Shown: one piece after another, positions 24,821-38,200 of the stretch | Position numbering within the stretch: the first letter of the stretch is position 1 | Layout: the number at the start of each line of letters is the position of its first letter | Origin: Dactylonectria macrodidyma | Taxonomy: Eukaryota; Ascomycota; Sordariomycetes; Hypocreales; Nectriaceae | Direction: 5' to 3' | DNA: 64,000 bases | Assembly: GCA_020744425.1 (NCBI GenBank) | Contig: JAGMUV010000023.1 | Location: 186,001 to 250,000, forward strand | The notes under the pieces: model-generated | What the model saw: only the letters and a program-made list of their open reading frames with translations | Databases searched by the model: none | Told to the model about the DNA's origin: nothing | Translations under genes and position numbers: made by a program

Positions 24821-25994
24821 GGACCTTGGCTAGACTTGGGGCAGGTAATGGGTCACCTCGATGGAGCGAGTCTTGGTGCAAGGACTGGACAATACCGGAA
24901 CGGGACGCGCGCTATATGAATGGAAGAGAGGCATTTCATGGAGTCAAGCTGCGGACGGGATGCATTTCTTGTGGAATTGGAATTGGAAGCAAATATCCAT
25001 GGAATGGAAAGGGAGGCTTTGCGCAAATCTGACTTTGTTTGGAAACGTCGAGTTTGTGTGTTTAGGCGCGACTTCTTTGAGTCGAAAAAGAGTACATGGT
25101 ACATGTTATAGGTCCCCAAGATGATATGATGGCGGCGGGTATACGAATTTGGCTTGTAGACCACGTATGAGTCCTGATGTTGCCATGACAAGACGAGGGG
25201 AGTAGGGGCAATCTAACAGCGACGCGTTTGTGACTATTACAAACGGTCTCGTTGGATTGGAGAGATTGAAAAATGCCGGGACTAACATCGGCAGCGTCCT
25301 ACAAGTTGTCATTGTTGAATTGTAGAGTTCCAATAGTTCTCAGAGCTCAGAGCCCCAGAGACCTACTGCGTAGGTGGCTTAAAGAAAGTGGTTGTTAAAA
25401 AAAGAGGCTGATATAGTTGCGCCCGACGCCACCCGTGTGTAGCCGCAATAAGTGTTCCTGCTTTCTCTGACTATACGCGGACACTAGTTGATGCTATTGG
25501 ATGGTTTACCAAGATATAAGGGCTGTCCTAGCTACACACACAAACTCTAGTGTTGAGTGCCAGCGGCGATGAGATGTGAAAACGGGTTAGGTTGTGTCGA
25601 AGAGATCGGGAACACTGGTAAAAAGGATGTCTGTTCTGCAAATGTAGTAGTAACGTGTTGGTGATTTAGCTTGGCAAGGAGGTGGACTGGGAGAGTCTTG
25701 GAATATAATAAAAAACATGTTGCAGGGCGGAGTTTCCTCTTTCGAGTTGAAGTGACCTTTGTCTGAGCCTGCCGGCCTGTGGCAGCTGTACATACTAAGT
25801 TTTCGGCAGGCCCAGTTGCGAGGTCATATATTCTCTCCTGAACAACACAGCCTGTACACCAGCTACGATAACCAAAACACCCAACGTATTCAAAGTACAG
25901 TCACTGAGCCGAAAGATTTTCCTATAAAAGAAATCTGCTCACCTTTTGTACAAAGTTTTGAGTCTTTAACTCACACCTCTTCGTCTGAAAAGCC
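24821..25994. other. Intergenic region, no convincing gene
   Basis: This is 1.17 kb between two genes on the same strand. Several open frames overlap on both strands near 24826-25191, but none has recognisable protein features. The 3' part should contain the promoter of the MFS gene. Confidence 0.55.
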
Positions 25995-27569
25995 ATGTCG
26001 GACGACTTCGAACTTCAGCCGCTGAGACGCGGCCACGGCCGCAACAACTCAACCATAACTAACGCGTCACACTTCGATCGCGAATCCCAAGACATTACCA
26101 ACATGAGTATGAGCTCAGAAGACGATCAATCTATGCGAGGCTTGACGGCTTCGAGCAACCGCCGGTGGGTGAGTTTGAATGCACTAGATTCCCCTGAGCC
26201 CGAGAAATACAATCAACACCAGTCAACTCGGACTCGCGACTCTCCGCCTTACAGCGAGAAAAACCACAGCGATGACGAAAATGGTGCTGAGTCAACTTAT
26301 CTCGAGAGAGCCATCGGAAATGACGACTTATCAATTGATGAAGCCGCACCCTCGCCTCCCCCTGATGGCGGTGCCCGAGCCTGGGGTGTCGTAATCGCCG
26401 GCCACTGTGTCTTCATGAGCACCTGGGGCTGGATTAACTCCTTCGGCATCTTCCAAGCATACTATAAAGAAATCCTCGACCGATCAGCTAGCGACATCTC
26501 TTGGATTGGCTCCATCGCTGTCTTTCTCCTCTTCTTCGTAGGAACCCTTACGGGTCGACTCGTTGACGCCGGTCACTTCCGCAAAGTCTTCGCTACAGGA
26601 ATAATTGTGCAGGCCGGCGGCATCTTCGCAACCTCTGGTTCCAACTACTACTGGCAGTTCGTGCTCGCCCAGGGCTTTTGCGTCGGCATCGGCAACGGGT
26701 GCCTCTTCTGCCCCGTGCTGGCTGTGCTCTCGACTTACTTCGCTCGCCGTCGCGCTCTCGCCATGGGCTTCGCGGCCTGTGGCAGCGTCTCTGGCGGCCT
26801 CATCTTCCCTAGCTTGGTACGCGAGATGCTCCCTAAAGTGGGCTTCGCGTGGACGCTGCGGACCGTGGCCTTCATTCAGATAGCCTCGCTCGGACTCGCC
26901 CTGGCCCTCGCTAAGCAGCGCATTAAGCCGCGTGCTTCTGCGCCCCTGATCGACCTGGCCGCATTCAAAGAACTCGAGTATACTTTCTACACTATTGGCT
27001 GCTACTTTTCCTACTTTGGCATTTACTTTGCCTTTTACTACATCACCTCCTTCTCGCGGGACGCACTCGTCGAGCCCCTAACTTACACCGGCTCGCTCAC
27101 CCTGCTCATCATCCTCAACGGAGTCGGTATCATTGGCCGCCTGCTGCCAGCCTGGCTTGCGGATCGCATTGGAATTGTCAATGTATTCATCCCTTGTACG
27201 ATTGCGGCTTCGCTCCTCGTCTTCTGCTGGATCAGCGTCGAAAACACAACCGGATTATATGCCTGGGCCGTCATCTACGGGCCCATTGCCGCGGCGATCC
27301 AGAGTTTGTTCCCGACGGGCGTCGCTCTTCTTACCACGGATCTCGGTAAGATTGGAGTGCGCATGGGCATGTCCTTTACGATTGTTAGCTTTGCCGTTCT
27401 CACGGGCCCGCCGATCGCGGGAGCCATCATCGAGCGCCAGGGCGGAACGGCATTTTGGGGAGCGCAACTATTTGCAGGGTCGTCACTGGCGATTGGAACT
27501 TTGTTCCTGATCGCAGCCAAGATGGTGCGGATGCGAGCAACTGGAAAGGGATGGACGGCCAAGATTTAA
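25995..27569 (+). CDS. MFS transporter, monocarboxylate-porter type
   Basis: A single exon encodes 524 aa with an ATG in good context. The first 120 residues are polar, acidic and Ser-rich, a cytoplasmic tail. The sequence PPDGGARAWGVV marks the start of the first helix and fits the DGG-x(n)-W signature of the monocarboxylate porter (MCT/MCH) family. About twelve hydrophobic segments follow, in two halves split near residues 315-325. Fungal members include the riboflavin transporter Mch5 and secondary-metabolite exporters, so the substrate cannot be assigned from sequence alone. It stands alone, with no biosynthetic genes beside it. Confidence 0.9.
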   Translation: MSDDFELQPLRRGHGRNNSTITNASHFDRESQDITNMSMSSEDDQSMRGLTASSNRRWVSLNALDSPEPEKYNQHQSTRTRDSPPYSEKNHSDDENGAESTYLERAIGNDDLSIDEAAPSPPPDGGARAWGVVIAGHCVFMSTWGWINSFGIFQAYYKEILDRSASDISWIGSIAVFLLFFVGTLTGRLVDAGHFRKVFATGIIVQAGGIFATSGSNYYWQFVLAQGFCVGIGNGCLFCPVLAVLSTYFARRRALAMGFAACGSVSGGLIFPSLVREMLPKVGFAWTLRTVAFIQIASLGLALALAKQRIKPRASAPLIDLAAFKELEYTFYTIGCYFSYFGIYFAFYYITSFSRDALVEPLTYTGSLTLLIILNGVGIIGRLLPAWLADRIGIVNVFIPCTIAASLLVFCWISVENTTGLYAWAVIYGPIAAAIQSLFPTGVALLTTDLGKIGVRMGMSFTIVSFAVLTGPPIAGAIIERQGGTAFWGAQLFAGSSLAIGTLFLIAAKMVRMRATGKGWTAKI

Positions 27570-29256
27570 GCGGTTGTGTGCGCTTGAGAGTTGAAGTTGT
27601 CTGGTCAAGATTGGACTGACAAGTGCTCGAACGATGCTCTAGGAGAGGGAGAGAAGCGGAGAGAGGCAGAACAAGTGCATGACAACTTCCAATTAAAACC
27701 AGATGTATGGCTACCTATGTAAACTTGGCGTTCCAATAATTTTTTTTTTTCTTTCGCATCATTGGTTGACTATTGAATATACCCCGATGATGAAGTTGAT
27801 GTTGTGCCTTTGATCTCATTTTCTAGTTCAGGGAAGGGGGGAGGGGATGAAACATAGACGAACAGTGATCAAGCGTGTCAATTGACTGGTGGTTGGTTAC
27901 TTTGACTTGGGGACTGGATAACCACAAAGACTGTAGCACATGAATTGTAACACAGCAGTGAATGGACATAGAAGGCAGACAACTATCGCATTCTCTTTGT
28001 TTGTACTCCCGCTTTTGTTTGGACTACTGTCCGTCTCCGCTTGTCCTACCATCCTTGAACCCGGCTGCTAGCATCCAGCCTCGCTGCGGGTGTTCGCATC
28101 TTAATCTGCCTTAGTAACACCATGGGGCAGAATATTGTATCGAATCATGGACAAAAACGTGTGTGATTGAAGAAAACCCACCAAACGTCCATTTTGGCGC
28201 CTACGTATTAGGTATCTATCTGGAGCTGCGCCAATGCAGGAGGCCAGCCAAAGGAGGCCCAACACAAACAGCGACGCCTTGTCCTCCCGAGGTCCAGGCA
28301 ACAAGGCTCTCGCTGGCTGCGACCTACCGAGCGGCCTAGGCGTGATTGGAAAAAATTACTGGGATAATGCTTGGGCATAGATATGATAGTCTGATTGATT
28401 GGGCAAAATAGGCTATGGACGCAGGCTGATGAGGCCGCCTATGGGTTCACGGTTGGCCAAAATGGCCGGATCGTAGCGAGGCAAACGGGTTTCCGAGGTG
28501 GAGCTTGCGATAAAAGACAGTTCAAAAGCAACGGGCCAAAACTTGAATTACGTACCTTGGGCTTAATTTCCCGAGACTAGTGAATCATGGCAGTCCTAGT
28601 CGCGGTGTTGTTCTGTGTTGTTTTGTGTTGCTGTCGTCACTACCGCTGCAGCCATTCGGTTGCCTTTGCCAGCTGCCAACGCCTGCGAGAGGCGGGCAAA
28701 CCAACGGCCAACAGAAAACACCTGGCTGGCAATCTTGAAGCTGTTTTCAAGATTCCCTCTCCTCTCTTTCTTTTCACCCACCAGAAAGCTATGCATCTTT
28801 TCTTCTGCCTTCTCCTCTGCATTGCCATTTCTTCCTCTCCTACACCATCTCGTGAGATACCTCCATCCGTACCTTCAGCACCTTCAAGTGCCCACCAACT
28901 CATCACCACTTACATACACCAACTTGATCGCGTTCAGCTCCAACCAAAAACACGAGGAGGCCTCGGCCACTCCGACTCATCTGCTCCCTTTCGAAGAGAG
29001 GTTCTCGATTTTACACTTTCGTTTTCCGTCTGGCCAGTTTGAGATACACCATCGTCTCTACCCTCGTCCCCTCAGAAATAGGCCGTCGACTTTCTCTCGA
29101 CTGAAGCCTCTGTCTACTGTACCAACCAACTTTCCGACAGCTGTGTCGGGTGTAATTATTTTGCGTTTTCGGCTCGCAGTTTTCTGTTTCTTTGTGTCCG
29201 CCCTTTTCACTCTGTTTTCTTCCCGTTCTGTTTTCGTCTATACCCCAACCAGCATC
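27570..29256. other. Intergenic region, no convincing gene
   Basis: These 1.7 kb separate two genes on the plus strand. The frame of the following gene stays open upstream to 28615, but it has no in-frame ATG before 29257 and its composition is unlike coding sequence. It is probably promoter and pyrimidine-rich 5' leader. Confidence 0.55.
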
Positions 29257-32200
29257 ATGGCGAGCGCACCTCCTGCATCCAAGCACTTGGACCTGTCTCT
29301 CAACGATGCACTGTATAACCACCTTGTACTGCCGCCGCAGCTTCCTCACCGCGAGGACCCAAATCTCATCGAGATCGAGTCTGCCTTGATTGAGCGTGTC
29401 TTGACTTCGGCCCGATACATGAGAGACACCCCCGAACACCCCTCTCGTCCGACTTGGGAAGCTCTTGGTCGCAGCATTCAGGCTACCAAGTCCATTCACT
29501 TCGGTGGACGCGTCGATCGTTCTGTACTCGCAAGAGAACTGAGTATCCTGGGAGAAAACGATTTTCTCCTTGTCTATGTCCAGTGTCAGAACTGCGCTTT
29601 GTATATTCGGCGGTCAAATGAGTAAGTTTTGTCTGTCCTGAAACCATTTGCCTCATCACTGACAATGAATAGCCCTATCCAAGGACCTTCTGTCATTTTT
29701 GAGGCCTTCGAAGCCGCCGCACGAAATGAAGATATCCTGGCCGCCGAGAATGCCCTGCAGTGGGATTTTCCTGGATGCGCGGCAGCTGTCCCAATGAAAA
29801 TCTTTCTAGATGAGGGTTTCATTGACGGGCTAGCATCATTCATCGAAAATGCCTCCCGCGAATCCATCAAGGACTTTTCAGCCCATACCTTCAAGGCTGG
29901 TGCCACCATTGTCGAGTATCGCAACACTCCCGAGCCTGCCCTGGTCAGCTCGATGTTGATGGGTTTCCTTCAGTCGAATGGCCGCCGATTCGCCCCGACG
30001 CTACTACAGAAGAAGGTTCGAGATGATGTATGCTGGAAGAACGCCAAAAATCCCTGGAGACGGCTACCGTACTGGCTCGTCTTGCGGGTGGCTATCTCAC
30101 GCTACCTCTCTCAGCAACTCGGCGGTGAAGTTGGCCGTGCCGAGTTCAAGTTCTTCATGGTGCATCTCCTGTCGGATTTTTTGCTCCACATACAAACCGC
30201 AGATACCAAAGTTGAGCGTCTGGATCTCCTGAAGAAGAAGATTTGCCGTCGACTTGTCAAACTCGAGGTTGACAAGGATCGGGCGCAAAGCCCCATTGCC
30301 GCGACGCGGATCGAGCTTCTCTTCACCCGACTGAACCCAGGGCTGCAGCAGGTCATCAAAAATGCAACGGACTTCATAGACACCGTTTGGAGACTTCAAA
30401 AGCTGAAAATGGAAAAGAAGATCCCATCACTGCCACGCCGGGCAAGTCCCGCTGATTTGCGTCTCGACCTGCATGTCAGTGGTGAGCACCTCCAGAGTAT
30501 CTTGAAAGGTGACAGTAAACCCAAGAAGCGAGATATATCATCTGTCAACAACGTCAGCGTGAAAGACGCGGCAAAGAAGCATCTGAGCGCCTTTGCTCAG
30601 TTCCATGCCGAATTGGTCTACGCAGAACAAGCTTGTAAGCAGTTTTGCCTTGAGCCAAGTCCATCGAAGCCCCGTGAGCAGCGAAAGGCAATTGGAGATG
30701 CCGCACAGATCCTCTATGATTATATGAAAAAGTCCCAGAAGTTGTACAAGGACATCCCACAGCTGATGAGCACATCGATTCTCAACATCATGGACCTGTG
30801 GGTCAAGATTGACCAAAGCGCATGCGCACTCTACCCGCTATTGCTGGAATACCACCCCGTCTTCCACCCCGGGATGCTGGATGTCTTACTGTGCTCGACT
30901 TTCGAAGACATGGAACGAGTGCACAGACTTCAGCTCTATCTTCAGGGTCGGGTTTCTGCCTGCGAAAGAAACGCTCCTGACATTTTTGGGGATCCAGTCC
31001 GGGGTTGTTTCGGCCAGAGGTACTACGAGAAATCTCCAGAGTCAGCCGAGTTGAGAGATATCCACGAGGATATAGAGAGTCAAGCTGAGCGGTGGAGAGT
31101 TGCGAAGGAGAAAGAATGGAAGGCTAAGACTGCCGAATACGCCGCCCTGTCCAAGAGCATCGAGGACTGTGCCTGTGTTTACATCGTCGACGAAGACAAC
31201 CCACTTGGTCGAGGAATTCACTCTAGAAATTGCAATCGCTGTCACATGATGAGACAACTGAAGAGAATGAACATCCAGGCTTACGAGCACCCTCTGCCTT
31301 CGGACGGAGTTGTCGCCAAAGCTGTGATTTTCGAGTTGGCCTGCCCGGCACCTTTTGCCATCTACAGAGATGTGACCTGGCGGGTGGTTTCTTCTCTAGC
31401 CATTCCATTCTTCAAGGACGACTCAATGCCAAGATGTTTCATTAGAGACTATGGCCAACTTGGAGTCTTTGTTAATGAGATCAAAATGAGCTGTTCACTG
31501 GCATCGAAGACCAAACCATTCTTGACGACGCACTACTCGTCTTTGTGCTTCCCGGTTGAATGGGAAAGTTCAAATGGAAAGGACGGCGTGTGTCGCCCCA
31601 ATGGCTTGAGGTTAACATTCTTCGATCACGAAACCAAGAAATGGCCCAACAGTCGAGGCTGTCGCCCGACCTTCTTGGCCCATGTCAAATTGCATATACC
31701 CTGTTCTTCGCCATTCTCCAAGTTGCTGCAGGATTCGGCCTTCAGCGACCTTGTAAATGGTCCATCCTCGTACGAGATTTCTTCGACCGCATCCAAGTGT
31801 CCCACGGTAATTAGTGCTCACGAGTACCTCGCTTTCCAGACGATTGCCTCCGGAAAGTCGCGCCGATGGCCCTCAATCTTGACAGAACTTGGTTCGGCGA
31901 ATTTGAACTTTTCGAACGAGGCCACTATGCTTCTACTTGCGCACTTGACTGCACAATGTGGTCCTCGCAAAGACGGCGAGGATCCCTTCAGATTGGTTCA
32001 CGCTGCTTTTCGAGACAGTTCATTCTGTCATAAGCTCATTGAGCAGCTATCACACCGCCTGGATAGCCTGTCTGCGAATTGGCGAGAGACGTATCTCATG
32101 GAGACTGTAATCTCTCTTGCCTTGCGACTTGTCGACCTTGCTATGGCAGCAGACAAGATGGGCATCTTTGACTCAGCGCTTGATCTGCTCGTCCGGGCTC

Positions 32201-35200
32201 GATACATCTGTGTTCGATGGTTCAAACTCCTTCGAGCCGAGACGTACAAAGTGACAGACTCCGAAACGGCCCAGCGATTCCAGCAATATACTCTGTGGGC
32301 TGGTTTGTTATGCAAGCAGACCTTTACGCTTCATGTCACCCGCGGCATGCCTTTTGATGATATTTCCATGGAAGCATACATCCAAGGCAGCGTTATGGTG
32401 CAGGATAGTTTGGTGGTTGAGCTGAAGTCGCTGCCAACGACCCTACACTATGCCGTGGTCCGAGACATGAGATTGTCATACAGTCTCTGCCGAATCATCA
32501 CCAATGCGATTCTGGCGAAGCCAGAAGTTTTCGGGTCGTCGCTGAAGGAGATGTGGCCTGAGGAGGAGAATTGCGCAAGGAAGTTTTCTAACATTTCACT
32601 CGAGGAGCTTGGCTGGATCTCGTGTCACGCAAGGGCGAGTGAAGAGGAGAATGTGCAATTCGTTCTCTATAACTGCATGGAAGGCGTGTTGCTTGTTGAT
32701 GGCTTTCCGATGGGGGTAAGTCGATCCTCATGAAGGGCTCCAACACTGTTGAAATGGGATGTGCTGACTCCTTTGACAGAAACTCCCCAAGGATCGTCGC
32801 CAGTGTGTCACTTTGAACGAGTTATTCGGAAATCAGGCCCTTCTCACATATCCATCAGACCGCCGCGGCATGCAATATGGTAAGATCGAAGTTGGTTCTA
32901 GGATAGTTTAGCGCTGACATATTGTATAGCTCTATGTGTGAAGCCCTTCGGCTACCAGGTTCATGTTGGGTTTTCTGATAACGGACAAGTTGTTGTTCGA
33001 GCGTTCCAGTTCCCATACTCTCTGCAGTTGATCCCCAGAGAAACATTTCGCGATGGAAATAATTGGGACCTGCCGGGGCAGATGTTGGATGGATGTTTCC
33101 ATTGGTTGTAAGTATCGCAAGTACAAAGACTTGAGTCCCGGATATGTTAACTGACATGACCTAGGAACCTCAACAACGGAGAAGTGCTGATCACGAAGCG
33201 CCAGAACCCATGGCCAGCTCGAGATTTCCGAGGGTATAAAATCAACATGAATAACAGGACTTGCACTCGAATGCGCTACTACAACAACCAGGTAGTCCAT
33301 GACAGTCTCGTGAACCCCTACAGCCCTCTATTCTGTCGAGCTACTCGGATTCTGGACTCGCTTGAGCACCGTCAGCACATCTTTGTCATGCAGCCTGGTG
33401 GTGGGAGACATCTTCAAGTCGAATTGCCTCGACTCCAGATATTGTTTCATGTCAACAGTAAGCTGGCGCTGCAATCTCCTCAGCTACAGTGCGAAATCGA
33501 CAGCGATCAGGACCCAGGGACATGGTACGGCTTGCAGACCAAGCTTGTCGTGCGAAGCATCTCCAACCCCATGCATCGGTCGATTCTTGTGCCTCTGGGG
33601 AAGATTGCATTTGCCAAGTCGGATGGGTGCCATGTTGCCGTCCGGATTGACGCCAATGGCTCCTATGGAAGATACCCCATCAACGATACCTTGGGAAGAC
33701 TGAACTGCGCTGCTGAGCCTGTCTTGGTTTACACCAAGGCTCTGCTTCACGCTCTGACTTCGTTCCTAATTCCTGATCCTCTCACCGGGCGAACGGGAAC
33801 TGAAGAGGCAATTGAGTGGCTACAGTCGGGCGTTACGCAGCCGTGGAATCCTCTCAACCGTGCTCCAATGGAGATTCTAGAATGGATTTCTCGACTGACA
33901 CCTCGGCGTGAATACTATCCTCTAGACCTACGTGTCATGAAGACAGACCACTGGATGGATTTCCTACCCGCAACTATCCAGAATTCAGCCCTAAGACCAC
34001 TCGTTGAACATATCTTGCAAGTCTCTAAGAGTCTCGCGGCTTTTTCGGATCACCCTGTGCAGGCAATCGAGCTTCCCTCAGCTGGCGACGACCATTTACA
34101 CAAGCGGGCGCTCCTTCGCCACCAAGTTCTCGAGAGATACGTCGGAGATGCTAAAAGTCGCCCCTTACCGGTGGTGAGCATCTATCATTCACGCGACCGA
34201 CCGTCTCATACAACCATCAGACACCGAAACGTGCTGGAAATCACTCACTGGATTCGAGCATGGCCCCAGAAGATGGAAACGACGGACAACTTAGTCCAGA
34301 TTCTTGCAACTCAGAACCTGATCGGCGGGTATGATTTGGCTTTCGACAAGGTCTGTTTGAGTGACCGTCTCAAGACGGATGTCGTGCAAAATTGGGGATC
34401 TCTTGTCAAGTTTGCCCAGAATGCTACCACTCGGTACAGCCTCATGTTGATGCTGGCGCCCATGGCATTTCGCCTAGATGCAGATTTGCAGCTCCTCCGT
34501 ACACTGATCGCCTTTTCTATCTTCAAAGAGCTCCGATATATGGAAACTCCCATATGGGAGGAATATCACCATTTCCAGCCTGACCAAGTACCTCAGCTGG
34601 ACTACATCCTCCGCCTGCTCAAGCCGTTCGCAGCACCGCCACCCCAAGATGACACATCTGGCCTGGAGCAGTTCGCGAGCGCAAAGCAGCAACGAAAGTG
34701 GCAAGCTGAGCTGTTCAAGCACGAATACAAGGTCGAAGAAGACTCTAAGTTCTTTGCAAATTTCCTTCTGACGCAGTGGCCGTGTATAGAGCCGAGCATC
34801 CGTGGGCTCGATCGCTCTGTCTTGATTGATCTCCCCTCGGCGCTGGAAGCGATCCGTCCAGAGTGGAAACGTCTGTACATGAACATGGATTTAACAAAAC
34901 ACTTGAGAGAAGTCCAGAAGATTTTGGACCGGCGAACATCGAAAGTGGCGTACGAGCTCCCTGTGGTGGTTTTATCCGATGACAGTTTCCCCATTAGGTT
35001 GCGAGGAAAAGAAGTGGCCGACCTGAGCCAGCTGATGTTGAACCCGGTGTCACCCAGGCCCGCTGTACGATCTTTCAACGATACTATCAATCGCCCATTC
35101 CTAAGTCAGAGTGACTTTGTAATTCAGGGTGTCAGTCGGCTTCCTTGGCCTGGAGGCGGGCCGCCTGCCAAACAGCTGGGATATCGTCGAAACATGAGCA

Positions 35201-38200
35201 AGAAGTATTCGTCCGTGCCTCTCCCAACGCCCGAAGATGTCAACCGATCAACTTTGGAGTTGGAGATGATTTCTAAGCCCTTGGAGAACTCGAGGTCTGC
35301 TGAACGGCGACGATACGCGGGTGATCTCCAGAAGAGCCTGGCGGCGTTTAGACTTATCAATCCTTCCACGGACGCAACAAATCAAGCAGTGTACACTCGG
35401 GAGTCATCTATTGAAGTGATTTCTCAAAGAGCTAATGAATGTTTTTCGAGGATCCGTTCCGCTCTCGATGCTTCCAGCACCAATTTTTCCTCGCGACGCA
35501 TCGAATGGCTCAAGGCAGGAGGCATGTGGCCAGTCATCACAAAGGGCACAGTCCTCGGTCAATTGCGTTCTACCGCATCCCAAGAACTCTTTGGAAGCGG
35601 CATGAGAAAGGAGTTGATTAACTTGGGAGTCAAAGTCACAGAGCTCCAAAGAGAAATCCGTCTTCATGATCTTGCACTGAAGAACGCGTCCGGCCAATAC
35701 TACGAGGAGAATGCCAACAAGGGTCATTCCAACTGGAACCCGGATGAATATCCGGACTGGTTGTTGTTGGAGATCGAGTCTAATATGATGATCCGGCCTG
35801 TTCAGATTGATGTCGCCAAAGCGACCATTTCTCCAGAATCGGGATCAAATTCGGTTTTGCAGATGAATATGGGGCAAGGTATGTTCCATTCACTTAACTC
35901 ACGCACGCGGTTGTCTTCTCCGAGGGAACGAAGAGAAAGTTGCCAGTTATGAAAAGAAACTAATTCAGAGTCATAGGAAAAACTTCTTGCATTATTCCCA
36001 TGGTTGCTGCAGCTCTGGCGGACAAGACTCGACTCGTGAGAGTCATCGTTCCCAAGGCATTGTTGCAGCAGACTTCACAGCTGCTTCAGTCCAGGCTCGG
36101 TGGCATCCTCGGGCGTCAACTGCGACATGTGCCCTTCTCTCGGAGAACTGCAACCGCCAACGAGAAAATTAAGGCATACTGGGAGATTCACAAAGACATG
36201 ATGAAATCTGCCGGCATCATGATCTGTCAGCCCGATCACATCATGTCGTTCATGCTCAGCGGGTGCCAGCGTCTAGTGGACGACAAGCTCGTGGACGCTG
36301 GTCCGATGATCAATATCCAGAACTGGCTGACAAGGGTGTCTCGAGACATTCTCGACGAGTCTGACTACACTTTGGCTGTGCGGACTCAACTGATCTATCC
36401 GTCTGGTTCGCAGATGACTGTTGACGGTCATCCGGATCGATGGCTCGTTGCCGAAGCAGTACTGCGGTTAGTCGACGGACATGTCGATAACCTCTGTCGC
36501 TCCTTTCCACACTCTATTTCCATCATTCGGCGAATCACATCCGGATTCCCGCTAATTTACTTCCTCCGGCCCGACGTGGAGGATGAATTGATTCGAAGAG
36601 TGACGGCGGATATCTGCCAAGGGCTGGGCGGCATTCTCCCAATGTCCATCCATGCCATGGCGCAGTCCGACAGAGTGGCCATCAAAGACTTCATTTCTGC
36701 TGCGAGGCCGAGAACCTCGAGTGTCACTCGGATCCAGAAGCTTTGCCCTGACCGACCCAATCTTCGGCAGACAATCTACCTCCTACGAGGACTTCTAGTT
36801 AGTCGAATCTTGATGACAACGCTGCGAAAGCGGTGGAACGTGGAGTACGGACTTCACCCAAATCGCGACCCAATTGCAGTACCGTTCCATGCCAAAGGTG
36901 TTCCGAGTGAACAGTCCGAATGGGGACATCCCGATGTGGCGATTCTCCTAACTTGCCTGGCCTTCTACTACGATGGCGTGAGCTTGGCTCAACTCAAGCA
37001 GTGCCTCGAGCACATTTTGAAGTCAGACGATCCATCGGCAGAGTATGACAAGTGGACAACCAGCATTCGCAACTACCCATCGTCCCTCAGAGCTTGGAAT
37101 TCGATTAACGTAGACGACGACATTCAGCTCAACGAAATTTGGAGAAATGCCAGATATACTGGCGTGGTGATTGACTACTTCTTGAACAACTTTGTTTTCC
37201 CACGACATGCAAAGCAGTTCAAAGTCAAGTTGCAATCAAACGCCTGGGATATCCCCTTGGTACAGGTGGCCGACGAGCCTAGCAACTCCAATAAGCACGC
37301 GCCCAAGCCCTTGACCACGGGATTCAGCGGCACCAACGACAACCGGACCATGTTGCCTCTCAACATCGAGCAGCAAGATCTCCCAAGCTTGCTACACACG
37401 AGCGCCGAGGTGTTAACTTACCTGCTCCATCCGCGCAACAAGAAATGTGTTCTACCTCAACAGCTAAGACGGGACAGATTCACTGGACGAGCCTCGGAGT
37501 TTGATCTCCTCCACGGCTTAAAGGAGAGAAATATCCGCGTTTTGATTGATGCAGGCGCCCAGATCCTCGAAATGAACAACTCCACTCTTGCGGAAGAGTG
37601 GCTGAAGATTGACTCAGGCGCTCTAGCCGCCATGTATTTCGACGAGGCAAATAAACCATGGGTTGTGACGAAACAAGGAAAGAAAACGCCCTTGCTCGCG
37701 TCTCCTTTTGCGGACGATCTTGGACAGTGTTTGGTCTACCTTGATGAAGTAAGTTACTGAGACTTGTCTCATATTCTAAGCTCACCTCTGTCCAGGCCCA
37801 CACACGCGGGACGGACCTCAAGATTCCCCCAACCGCTCGAGGAGCCTTAACCCTCGGCCTCGGCCAGACCAAAGATCATACCGTTCAAGGTGAGTTTGGC
37901 TTTGCCGTTGATTTCGTCCCAACTGACAATGAGCAGCTGCCATGCGGTTGCGCCAACTTGGAACGACGCAGTCGGTCACCTTTTTCATCCCGCCTGAGGT
38001 CCATCAGGGTATTGCGGATTTGCAGGGCAAGACGATTTACGACTCAGTCGACTCTAGTGATGTGTAAGGCTCCCATGATCTTAATATGGAATTGGACTGA
38101 CCTGTAAACAGGATTGAATGGCTTCTCGACAACACCTGCGAAAGCATCGAACAGCTCCAGCCGCTGTATTACTCCCAGGGAGTCGACTACTGCCGCCGGA

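Noticed and set aside
28615..29256. N-terminal extension of the giant DUF3638 gene
   Set aside because: The frame is open but has no in-frame ATG before 29257 and looks like leader sequence.
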